From contig JAJRWK010000236.1 in the NCBI GenBank assembly GCA_024276795.1, positions 1 to 39,347 on the forward strand: DNA of 39,347 bases. The letters are read 5' to 3'. A model generated the notes under the pieces. That model had not been told where the DNA came from, searched no databases, and worked only from the letters and a program-made list of their open reading frames with translations. The translations under genes were made by a program, and so were the position numbers. This DNA comes from an archaeon. GTDB lineage: Archaea; Asgardarchaeota; Heimdallarchaeia; Heimdallarchaeales; JAJRWK01. Positions 10,002 through 18,627 of the stretch are shown piece after piece. Every line of letters begins with the position of its first letter. The stretch's first letter is position 1.

Positions 10002-10661
10002 ATGTGTTTTTCTTTGGATGAGGAATTATTAAGCAAGATTAGTGGTGATATGATGCCTTTTGCGTGGGATAATGATTCCTTTGAATTGCTTTTGGAATCG
10101 CCTCATAGCTTGAGTGTTCCCAATGTTTTGGATCGCTTCTTGCTTACAGGTATTGTTTTCTTGGGTTTTTGTGTAGCTCCTCTTTTTAGTCTTCTAGTAA
10201 TTATCGATGGCTCGGGCTCTTCATTTGGTAAGTTTATCATGCTTCTGCTAGATCCTTACGATCCTTCAGTACTAGTTGGATTCTTGTTTTTTGTTGCATT
10301 TCCTGTTGGGACGGGGCTATTTTTTGTTTACAAATTGCTGTTTTTTCCTTTTTTGCCCCAAGAAGATATTTTAATTAATAGAAAAGGTATTATGATTTTG
10401 TCTTCGCGCTATGTCTTCAGAGGAATTAGGGAAGACTTGGAATTGGTGAGAGAACCCGATTTCTTTTATTCTTGGGACGACATACAAGTGGTTTCACGGC
10501 TCGATATGGATAGATTAGAAGTAATAAGTTTTGATTCGAAATTTGTAATTGATCTAAGTGTTTACCTGAAGAATAATCAAGATCCACTTCTTGAGAGAGA
10601 AAAATTAGTGAATATAATTCAAGGAATGTGGGAAGATCATCTCGTTTTGAGAAGCAAATAA
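10002..10661 (+). CDS. Hypothetical membrane protein (two TM segments, cytosolic PH-like/DUF tail)
   Basis: 219-aa ORF with two hydrophobic segments. Confidence 0.55.
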   Translation: MCFSLDEELLSKISGDMMPFAWDNDSFELLLESPHSLSVPNVLDRFLLTGIVFLGFCVAPLFSLLVIIDGSGSSFGKFIMLLLDPYDPSVLVGFLFFVAFPVGTGLFFVYKLLFFPFLPQEDILINRKGIMILSSRYVFRGIREDLELVREPDFFYSWDDIQVVSRLDMDRLEVISFDSKFVIDLSVYLKNNQDPLLEREKLVNIIQGMWEDHLVLRSK

Positions 10662-10675
10662 TTTTTCTTGGAGAG

Positions 10676-11197
10676 TCAGCTGATTGAGAAAGCCGTATAA
10701 TCAGAAGAAGAAGTCTTAAAGAAAAGAACGGCACCTATCACGAGGGATAAGATTCCGATTATTCCCATCAATACGAAAGCGAGATCGTATAAAGTAAAAG
10801 GACAGAGATAGAGGAAGTCCAATACCAGAAATGGACTTTCGACGAGGAAAAAGGGAATCAATACGATAAAGAGAGTTATCGCTTCATAGTAGTTCCGATT
10901 GAAATAGAGGGTATGCAAATAAGCCCTTGTAAGTATGGCAATGGTTGCGCTTATAGCAAAGGGTAATGCATAGAGAGAAATGAGCTCATGATTTCTTTTT
11001 GCAAAAGATACGCCCACAGAAATCAGAAAGAAGACAGATGAGAAACTGGCGAGACCAAGGAGCGTTTCTGATAGATAGGAGTAAAAGGTAAAGGGACCGT
11101 CAATAACTATCGCAGTTCCGGCAGAACACTCGAGACCAAACGTCATGAAGACAATCCCTATTGCACGGAATCGAGAGCGTAAGTAGTTTTGTATCAT
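10676..11197 (-). CDS. Hypothetical polytopic membrane protein
   Basis: 173-aa ORF, about five hydrophobic segments. Confidence 0.55.
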   Translation of the reverse strand: MIQNYLRSRFRAIGIVFMTFGLECSAGTAIVIDGPFTFYSYLSETLLGLASFSSVFFLISVGVSFAKRNHELISLYALPFAISATIAILTRAYLHTLYFNRNYYEAITLFIVLIPFFLVESPFLVLDFLYLCPFTLYDLAFVLMGIIGILSLVIGAVLFFKTSSSDYTAFSIS

Positions 11198-11236
11198 GAT
11201 TAGATAGGTGTTTTATGAACATATAGTAATTAGCAA

Positions 11237-11725
11237 ATGATGAACAAACCAAACGAAGGGCTGGCCCTCATAAATCTCAGTTCCATCTATCTCTCTCAAA
11301 GCAGAGAGAGAAAAGCTATGCAAGCTCTCGAACAAGCCCTTGCTCTCCTATCTTCCTCCGAAGACTTTGGATTACCCCTATACCAAATCTACGAAATGAT
11401 CAAAGTCACCCTCACAATTGGAGAACGGAACTCCGCCTTACAATATCTTCAACATCTTGAATACTTTGCTAACAAAAGCTATGCTCCTGAAGAGCTCAAA
11501 GGAATGCTTCTCTTAGGAAAAGCAAGATATTATATGAATTGCGGACAAATGCACTGCATTGCCAAAGCCCAAAAGCTACTAGAACAAGCCCTAAAGCTAA
11601 ATTTGAGCAAGCAATCCTGGCTAAAAGCGATGATGCTCCTTTTAGAATTCCTCGTTCTAGAAACCAAAATCTTCCTCGAAGACGAGATCATACAACAAGC
11701 CTCATCAGAGATCGGGCGATTTTGA
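11237..11725 (+). pseudogene. TPR-protein fragment, apparently the inverted C-terminal part of the TPR gene on the opposite strand
   Basis: GLALINLSSIYLSQSRERKAMQALEQALALL is TPR-like; converges on minus-strand TPR fragments and joins them with canonical spacing if re-inverted. Confidence 0.6.
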
Positions 11726-12305
11726 GTGCGTCTTTGAACTGCTTTTCGGCGTTCGAGAGTTCACCGTGCATGAAATAGGAGAGCCCAATGTTGCTTGTAA
11801 GTTGAAAATGAAGTGTTCACAGTTTTTTCTCGCAAAAAACGTTTTCCTTCCATGTAGAGTCGCTGAGCGGTTTTGTATTTATCTGCGTAGCTGGAGAGAT
11901 TTCCTTTAATCTTGTAGAATACACCGATCCATGCGTTTTTACACCTAGAAAACAGAGGGTATTGGTCATTGTTTCTTTGTTTCCTTAGACTCCAAGCGGA
12001 ATCAAGGGTTTTGATTCCTTCGGGAACGTGTCCCAAGCGAAAAAAAGTTGTGTCTGGTACATGAGGGCTGTGAGGAAGAGATCTGGAGAGTTCGTGTTTG
12101 TATTCATCGTAGTGATTAATTGTTCGATAAGATCTGTTCCTTCAGCGATTCTTCCGAGTTCGCTTAGAAGAAATGTTTCCCAGAACAGGAATCTTTGGCG
12201 TTGTTCTTCACTTTCAAGGTTGGTTTTTAGAACGTCGTTGATGAAGTTTAGGGCGTCATTGAGTTTTCTTTGGGCGAACAGACTTTCAACGCTAAAAAGA
12301 TCCAC
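11696..12305 (-). pseudogene. TPR-protein N-terminal fragment, interrupted by apparent frameshifts
   Basis: MDLFSVESLFAQRKLNDALNFINDVLK... shifts frame near 12010-12040 (next to a T7 run) into GIKTLDSAWSLRKQRNND..., and again near 11810 into FQLTSNIGLSYFMHGELSNAEKQFKDALKIARSLM. Confidence 0.6.
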
Positions 12306-12474
12306 TATTATAAATAAGGGTTAGCAATAATAATGGGTTTCTCTCAGTTCTTAAGAAAGAACAAATACATTCTTCTTCTTAGCTTAAATTAGTGGAGAGA
12401 AAAGGATTTCCGTTCGCTAAGCGAAGGAGTGGGAGAGGAAGTCGGTCTTTCGTGTTTGGTTTTTTCCGTAGGTA

Positions 12475-12969
12475 TTACCAAGAATAATTGCTACGACCGG
12501 ATGAATAGCCTCCGCCACGTCGGTTATCACCGTAACGGGAGCGGGGTCTTTCGTGTTCTTGGTCAGATATGTTGTTCTCGGTGTCTACTTCGGGGATATC
12601 TTCGTCAATTTCTTCGAAACTGCCATTCCGGCCTAGTGAAAGACGGATATGGCCTCTGAACAGAATAGTTTTTGCATTCTCAAACTGATAGGTTTTGCCA
12701 ACTTCTACTTTCTCGATGTCTTCATTCCATGCTGAAAAATACACACACCCTGTCTCATCACCGATGAGGACTTCCATCACTTCGTGCTGTTCGCCGGTAT
12801 TTCGATTCGATACTTCTCTTCTTTCCCCAAGCTCTAAGACTTTGGCTTTCAAGGAAAGATCATATGACCTCGGCGAGAGGTCTTCAACTTTTACAACTTC
12901 ATTAGATTGCAATAAGATCACATCAAACTGCGTTCTGAGAGAAAAAACTGTGAAGCTCTTATCTCTCAA
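12475..12969 (-). CDS. Single-OB-fold ssDNA-binding protein (crenarchaeal/Sulfolobus SSB type) with basic Gly/Arg-rich tail
   Basis: VEDLSPRSYDLSLKAKVLELGERREV...EVLIGDETGCVYFSAWNEDIEKVEVGKTYQFENAKTILFRGHIRLSLG, then SRYGDNRRGGGYSSGRSNYSW. The true start may be downstream of 12969. Confidence 0.85.
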   Translation of the reverse strand: MRDKSFTVFSLRTQFDVILLQSNEVVKVEDLSPRSYDLSLKAKVLELGERREVSNRNTGEQHEVMEVLIGDETGCVYFSAWNEDIEKVEVGKTYQFENAKTILFRGHIRLSLGRNGSFEEIDEDIPEVDTENNISDQEHERPRSRYGDNRRGGGYSSGRSNYSW

Positions 12970-13171
12970 TTAATCGTAGGTGTAAGAGTATATCAATGCA
13001 TCGCAATGACCATTTTGTTCTTTTTGTGCTATTTTCCATGTTTTCTTGCCCATAATCGCAAATTAGGCGATTGTGGGGAAAATTAGTAATTTGTACTGGT
13101 TTGGTTAGATCTTGTTTTTTGTTTTTAGCAATGAAGAAAAAGTAGATATTTCTTGGTGCTAGGTTTTTTCC

Positions 13172-13567
13172 ATGCGTATTCCAAAAGACTATCTTGACTT
13201 GTTTTTGGGCCAGCATTTTGTATGTGTTGCTACTGTTAACGAGAATTGCATGCCTCAGGTAACCCCCATGTGGATTGATTATGATGGTGAGAAGGAACTC
13301 GTTGTTGTCAACACTGCTAGGGGGAGAGTAAAAACTCGGAATTTTGAGAGAACTGGGAAGGTTGCGTTGTGTATTCTTGATTCTCAAAACCCATATCGTT
13401 ACATTTCTCTTCAGGGAGAGGTCGTGGAGATCACTGAAGAGGGAGCAGTGGAACATATTCGTGAGCTGGCAAGAAGATATCGTGGCGAGGGTGCTTCATT
13501 TCCTCTGGCTGACGGAGAGGTAAGAGTGAAGGTGTTCATTAAACCGATCACAGTTTCTCCTCATTAG
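13172..13567 (+). CDS. PPOX-class (pyridoxamine 5'-phosphate oxidase-like / F420-dependent) split beta-barrel protein
   Basis: FVCVATVNENCMPQVTPMWIDYDG...VVNTARGRVKTRNFERTGKVALCILDSQNPYRYISLQGEV. Confidence 0.85.
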   Translation: MRIPKDYLDLFLGQHFVCVATVNENCMPQVTPMWIDYDGEKELVVVNTARGRVKTRNFERTGKVALCILDSQNPYRYISLQGEVVEITEEGAVEHIRELARRYRGEGASFPLADGEVRVKVFIKPITVSPH

Positions 13568-13760
13568 TGAGGATTTAGGGGTCTTACTGTCAAGAATTGA
13601 AGAGAATATAATGCGGCGACACACTATGAAAACGTTGTACCTGGACTAGCAAACCAGCCAGGAGAGCAGGAAACAAGTTTTCCTTTTTTCCAAATGGGGC
13701 AGATGGAAGCTGAGAGGACATTTCAGGGGAAAAAACAGGCGAGGCAATCTATTTCTAGTA

Positions 13761-14636
13761 CTACAAGTTTTCTAGTTTTTTCAAGGCTTCCATTAGGGCT
13801 TTTTGATCTTCACTTATCGGTGTAGGAATTTTTCGCTCCTCTTTTGCTTCAGGTTCTGGAGCAGGTGGGTTGAGGGTGTCACCGGCAGGTGTGGGTGGAC
13901 TGGTTGGTGAGGGAATAGAGTCTAAAGAGCCGGGCATGTTAGCCAATGAGTCGGCAGGGGAGGGTGGTAACGGTTTTGTCTCGGGGTGAGTGATAGATGA
14001 AGGAGGTCGTTCTGTGGAAGCGGGAGCCTCGGGGATGGTCTTGGTTAGAGGTTCGGTTTGAGCATTTTCTATGATGATTGGTTTGGCAGGGCTTGAAGGT
14101 ATTGATGCGGGTTCTTTTGTGGATGCGGTGATAGGAGCCGTGGCTGGCGGTGTTGTAGAGGAAAGTGTTGAGCTGATGGTCGGGGGTTCCGTTTCGAGGG
14201 GCTTGGCGGGGGATTCATGAATGATTTCCTGAGGAATGACTTCTTTTTTCTCTTCTCTGGCTACTGGTTTTAGGTCTTCAATAGCCGATTGTAGCACTTG
14301 AATTTGTGAAGAGAGTCTTTTCTCAAGATCATGAAGTTGGTCTCTCAGAGTGGTTACTTCGTCTTTCACTTCGCTTAGATCTGCGCTTTCTGTGATCTGA
14401 GGCATAGGGGGTGGTGAGTGGGGTGGGGCTACCATGCGATTCTCTAATGCCTCCACGGACTTTGCCAGCTGGATGACTTTTTTCTCGAGCTGGTTGATAC
14501 GAGTGTTTGTTTCTTCAAGGCGTTCTTTCATTTGGTCGCGGAGTTTCTCTAGATTAGAAACAATAAGACGAATGGCTTTTGCGACGGTACCAGACTTTTC
14601 ATCGCTTGACACGGCAATCATATGAAGATAGATCAA
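13761..14636 (-). CDS. Coiled-coil protein with long Pro/Ser/Thr-rich low-complexity C-terminal region
   Basis: Heptad-like N-terminal half followed by a P/S/T/E-rich region. Confidence 0.6.
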   Translation of the reverse strand: MIYLHMIAVSSDEKSGTVAKAIRLIVSNLEKLRDQMKERLEETNTRINQLEKKVIQLAKSVEALENRMVAPPHSPPPMPQITESADLSEVKDEVTTLRDQLHDLEKRLSSQIQVLQSAIEDLKPVAREEKKEVIPQEIIHESPAKPLETEPPTISSTLSSTTPPATAPITASTKEPASIPSSPAKPIIIENAQTEPLTKTIPEAPASTERPPSSITHPETKPLPPSPADSLANMPGSLDSIPSPTSPPTPAGDTLNPPAPEPEAKEERKIPTPISEDQKALMEALKKLENL

Positions 14637-14790
14637 TCAATTATCTAAAGTTGTTGGATTGGATACTAGATGATTATTCAGTTGTGGTGGATGTGTTGTG
14701 AGTTGGGGAAGTATGGATGGGGTTGTTGGTTTAACTGGAGAAGAGTAGTGAGTTGAAAAAAGGGAAAGGAGTTAAGGAGGCGAAACGGGG

Positions 14791-16551
14791 TTAAGCAAGG
14801 CTGGTGAGCTCGATTTTTGGTGCAATGCCTAGTGACATCAGTTCTTGAACTAGGAGCTTGAAGGCGTAACTGATTGTAATTTTCGAGACATTAACCTCGT
14901 CTCTGCAGATCGGGCATTCCATTTTGTCCTTGTTTCGGTTGTAGTAGGCAAGGAAGCCACATCGCTCGCATACTAGGATTTCGGATTTATCGGACTCATC
15001 TAGGAGTCGTTCTTTGAGGATGATTGCGCTTCCATGGCCGATTAGACAGTCTCTTTCCATTTCTCCGAATTTCAGGCCTCCTTCCCTTGCTCGTCCTTCG
15101 GTGGGTTGTCTGGTAAGGATTTGAACGGGTCCTCGGGCACGTGCGTGAATCTTGTCGTTTACGAGGTGGTGGAGCTTTTGATAGAATGCGATGCCCACGA
15201 AGACTTCTGCTTCGAGCTTTTCACCTGTTCTCCCGTCATACATGACTCTTCTGCCGTATGGCTGGAGACCGTGTTCTTTTAGTGATGAGATAAGGTCGTC
15301 AGAGCTGATTCCTTCAAATGCTGTTGCGTATACAGGTTTTCCTTGTTCCGAAGCGAGGAGACCAGAGAGAAGTTCTAGGAGCTGTCCAATGGTCATCCGG
15401 CTGGGGATTGCGTGTGGATTGATTATGAGGTCGGGAACGATTCCGTCTTCTGAGAAGGGCATGTCTTCTTGTTTAGCAATGTAGCCGATGACTCCCTTCT
15501 GTCCATGTCGTGAAGCGAATTTGTCTCCCACTTCTGGAATTCTTAAGCTTCGCATTTTAACTTTGACGAGTTTGTTACCTTCTTGGGTTTCAGTGATCAC
15601 GACGAGATCTGCGACTCCTGTTTCACCAAATCTCATACTAACACTGGTTTCTCTTCTGCGTTCAAATTGCATTGGCATGTCGAAGTCTTGGTATTCTTCT
15701 ATGAATCTTGGGGGACTGGTTCGGCCGATGATGACTTCTCCCTTGTTTCCATCTACCTCGGCTTCTGGTTCCACGATACCGTCTTCTGCGAGGTGTCGGT
15801 ATACCTTGGGGTTTTTGTAACCCCGAGCGTCTTCTGAGGGGATTTCGAAACGGTCTTCTTGACCACCCGGATATTTTCGTTCTTCTGATTCGTAGGATCT
15901 GAAGAATGTACTTCGACCTAATCCTCTGTCAATACTTGCTTGGTTGAAGATGAGGGCATCTTCCATGTTGTAACCACCGTAGGAGAGAAGGGCGACAACA
16001 AAGTTTTGGCCTGCGGGACGGTCGTCGAAACCGATTGTTTTCATGGCGTGGGTCTTTACTAGAGGGATTTGTGGGTAATGCAGAACATGTCCTCTGGTAT
16101 CCATTCGTAGCCTAAAGTTGGCAGCATAGATCCCAAGAGCTTGTTTTGCCATTCCTGCTTCGTAGACATTTCTGTCTGAACGGTTATGTTCGGGGAATGG
16201 GATGAGGGATGCGGTAATGCCAAGAATCGTGCTTGGTTCGATTTCAACGTGTGTGTGTTCTTCAGTTACTTGGTCGAGAGACAGTGCGATATATGCGTTC
16301 TCTTCTTCTTCGGCGTCTAAATATTCGATGACTCCTTGTCGTATGAGGTCTTGCCAGCCAAGTTCTCCTTTTTTGATTTTTTCCAAGTGGTTCTCTTTCA
16401 GTAATGGTCGGCCATCTTTAACAATAATGAGCGGCCTACGTACTCGTCCATGATCGCTGTTGATTTGGACTTCTTGAACATCGGGATAGTATGCAACATT
16501 GACCTCGGAGGGCAGTCTTTGTCTTCTGCGATTCAGTCGGATTTGTTCCAC
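14791..16551 (-). CDS. rpoB: RNA polymerase subunit B, C-terminal part (B'-like); GTG start two codons after an in-frame TAA
   Basis: EVNVAYYPDVQEVQINSDHGRVRRPLIIV, ILGITASLIPFPEHNRSDRNVYEAGMAKQALG, GDKFASRHGQKGVIG, zinc-ribbon CERCGFLAYYNRNKDKMECPIC. Confidence 0.95.
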   Translation of the reverse strand: MEQIRLNRRRQRLPSEVNVAYYPDVQEVQINSDHGRVRRPLIIVKDGRPLLKENHLEKIKKGELGWQDLIRQGVIEYLDAEEEENAYIALSLDQVTEEHTHVEIEPSTILGITASLIPFPEHNRSDRNVYEAGMAKQALGIYAANFRLRMDTRGHVLHYPQIPLVKTHAMKTIGFDDRPAGQNFVVALLSYGGYNMEDALIFNQASIDRGLGRSTFFRSYESEERKYPGGQEDRFEIPSEDARGYKNPKVYRHLAEDGIVEPEAEVDGNKGEVIIGRTSPPRFIEEYQDFDMPMQFERRRETSVSMRFGETGVADLVVITETQEGNKLVKVKMRSLRIPEVGDKFASRHGQKGVIGYIAKQEDMPFSEDGIVPDLIINPHAIPSRMTIGQLLELLSGLLASEQGKPVYATAFEGISSDDLISSLKEHGLQPYGRRVMYDGRTGEKLEAEVFVGIAFYQKLHHLVNDKIHARARGPVQILTRQPTEGRAREGGLKFGEMERDCLIGHGSAIILKERLLDESDKSEILVCERCGFLAYYNRNKDKMECPICRDEVNVSKITISYAFKLLVQELMSLGIAPKIELTSLA

Positions 16552-16557
16552 GAGAAT

Positions 16558-18570
16558 TTAAGGATTTTGATGGAATCCGATTAGTCTCCCATTTAAGAAA
16601 ACACTAGCAACTTCTTTTCCAACAGATGTGCGCTCTCCTTGAAAGACGCCTGCATTTTCGCAGAATTCTTCGATGATTTTTTCATCAACACCGGTACAGA
16701 TGTGTGCTTGTAAGGCCAGGTTTTTGACCAGACCACAGTTTGGTCCTTCGGGGGTTTCATTCGGGCAGTTGTGTGTAACAAAGCCGTTTGCAATAAAACT
16801 GTGGGTATTTTCCTTTGTTGTAAAGTCCATTACGATATCGTGGTCGGTCTCTTGAATTGATACGATTGGTTCGTATAGCATGCCGGTTTCCAAAGATGCT
16901 CGAGTGAGTTCTAGGAATTGTGCGGGGTTTAGGCTGGATTTTAGGCGGGCAGCAGAGGATTCATCATAGTTTCGTTGAATGGTTGAGGTTACCACGCGAT
17001 ATTTTTCGCCTAAATGCTCTGCAATTTCCTTTGGTTTCAAGCCTTGTTCGTAGAGTTGAATAACTTTTTCTCTGAGAACGGTTTGTTTTTGGATTTTATT
17101 CTCTCGATATGCAAGATATTCTTGGATCAGTTGTGCTTTGTGCTGTTTTTCAGCACAGTAACGGTATCCAATTCGCTCACAAAGTGCTTTGATGTTTCTC
17201 TTGGATCCGTCGAATAGCATTTGTGCTTTGACTTGACTTTTGTTTTCTAAAGTTCTGACATGAATATTGCTGATTCTGATTCCTAATTCTTCGAACATTA
17301 ATTTTAGAGAGCTCATGAATTGCACAAGACTTTCGGTGAGTGCAGAGTTCTTGTGTATTTCAAAGTGAGGAAGACGGATTTTGTAGCTAGAATCCTTCCC
17401 GCTTCGCTGGTAAAACCAAGGCGCAGAGCCATTCCCACCCATGATTCCTCCAAGGAACTCTCGCTTGACTAGTTTTGAACAGCTCTTAAGCCACCAAGGA
17501 ATGTCATGTGGGATGTCGGTTCTTTTCCCTTGCGGAATCCCAAGAGCTTTCAAAAGATGTCTAAATGCCCCATTTGTTGTTACGTATGTTCGATATTCTG
17601 TTTCTCCAAAGCGTGTTATTTTTTCCTCAAAAACATTGGGGCGAAATCCGAGCCGTTGTAGATCTCGTTGAATAGTCTCTATGTCGTCTCTTGATCGGAC
17701 GTAGAATTCAACGGTAGATGTTCCTACGTGACCGCTAGTAATAACAAGCCCCATTAATCGAGCAATGACAGGGAGCTTTTCATTATCAGAATCTAAAGGT
17801 AATAAACCGAGCTTTCTCAGTTCTGCTATGTCTTGTTGAAGGTTTTCATCACGAACAAGGTCATCTTGATTGGCAACTAAAAAGTCTTCTTCAGAGATGA
17901 TTTCGAAAGTAGCAACATCATTATTTTCGTTTTCTTCTTCAATCTTTTCGAGAACTGGTCTTATGAGGACTTGATCCTTAGGTGTTAGGTCTCCAGCTTC
18001 GATCCATCCTCTTGTTGTCAAGAATGGATGATCTTCGGTAGCTATAATGGATCGACCCGTTATTGTCCGTATTTCAAAAACTCTCTTACCGAGTTCTTTA
18101 GCAGAGACTATCTGGAATGCTGTTAGCTCTGACGGGACTTCTTGCTTGGTTTCAGGGTCGACGGTGAGAACTTTGGCTTGGTCATAACTTGATTTTAGGG
18201 AGTGAATGGGGACAACGCTGAATCCGTCGTCAAGGAGAACATTTGAGTCGGGGGCAACGCATATCTTTCCCCAATGTGTGGGGTGTAAGTCTCGTGCCTC
18301 GAAGTGGGGTTGACTACGGCTTAAGGGGCTAACAACTCGTCGCAGATGGCTGAGGGCAGACATGTAGTTTGTTCGGTCTAGTAGTTGGCTAACACCGGCT
18401 TTTCCACCACTCCAATTGCCTGTTGCGAGAGCGTGTCTGAGTCGTTCAGTGATTACATCTGCCCGGACGGCTGTTTTTAGACTGGGTGTTCGCCCTCTGC
18501 CAGAGTTGCGCTCTAGCTGATACTTGATGTCTCGAGTCAGTGCTCGGAAAGCGTTTCTGAATAGTTGCAT
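16558..18570 (-). CDS. rpoB: RNA polymerase subunit B, central part, containing an intein
   Basis: MQLFRNAFRALTRDIKYQLERN...ARDLHPTHWGKI / intein / CPNETPEGPNCGLVKNLALQAHI...VFLNGRLIGFHQNP*. In frame with both flanking rpoB ORFs. Confidence 0.95.
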   Translation of the reverse strand: MQLFRNAFRALTRDIKYQLERNSGRGRTPSLKTAVRADVITERLRHALATGNWSGGKAGVSQLLDRTNYMSALSHLRRVVSPLSRSQPHFEARDLHPTHWGKICVAPDSNVLLDDGFSVVPIHSLKSSYDQAKVLTVDPETKQEVPSELTAFQIVSAKELGKRVFEIRTITGRSIIATEDHPFLTTRGWIEAGDLTPKDQVLIRPVLEKIEEENENNDVATFEIISEEDFLVANQDDLVRDENLQQDIAELRKLGLLPLDSDNEKLPVIARLMGLVITSGHVGTSTVEFYVRSRDDIETIQRDLQRLGFRPNVFEEKITRFGETEYRTYVTTNGAFRHLLKALGIPQGKRTDIPHDIPWWLKSCSKLVKREFLGGIMGGNGSAPWFYQRSGKDSSYKIRLPHFEIHKNSALTESLVQFMSSLKLMFEELGIRISNIHVRTLENKSQVKAQMLFDGSKRNIKALCERIGYRYCAEKQHKAQLIQEYLAYRENKIQKQTVLREKVIQLYEQGLKPKEIAEHLGEKYRVVTSTIQRNYDESSAARLKSSLNPAQFLELTRASLETGMLYEPIVSIQETDHDIVMDFTTKENTHSFIANGFVTHNCPNETPEGPNCGLVKNLALQAHICTGVDEKIIEEFCENAGVFQGERTSVGKEVASVFLNGRLIGFHQNP
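16768..18261 (-). other. Intein (about 498 aa) with degenerate LAGLIDADG endonuclease domain, inserted in RpoB before CPNETPEGPN
   Basis: Starts CVAPDSNVLLDDGFSVVPI, has block-B-like TGRSIIATEDHPFLTTRGWIEAGDL, ends HSFIANGFVTHN, followed by +1 Cys. Confidence 0.95.
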
Positions 18571-18627
18571 GAGGAGATCTCCAGCTAGGTTGAGTCTTTT
18601 GTTTGCGTAGTGATCTTTGTCGTCTTC

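Noticed and set aside
11238-11707. Site-specific recombinase-driven invertible element
   Set aside because: The boundary inverted repeat is only 6 bp and no recombinase gene is in the window, so a microhomology inversion or assembly issue is more likely than a programmed switch.
15488-15820. Long plus-strand ORFs antisense to rpoB, pan, RPA and others in the ORF track
   Set aside because: They overlap strongly supported coding sequence on the opposite strand and have low-complexity translations typical of antisense frames.
16558-18570. Treating the three rpoB ORFs simply as the well-known euryarchaeal B''/B' split
   Set aside because: The first stop would remove the DKDHYANKRLNLAGDLL block from any product, and two breaks rather than one are present; only the second interruption could be a classical-type split.
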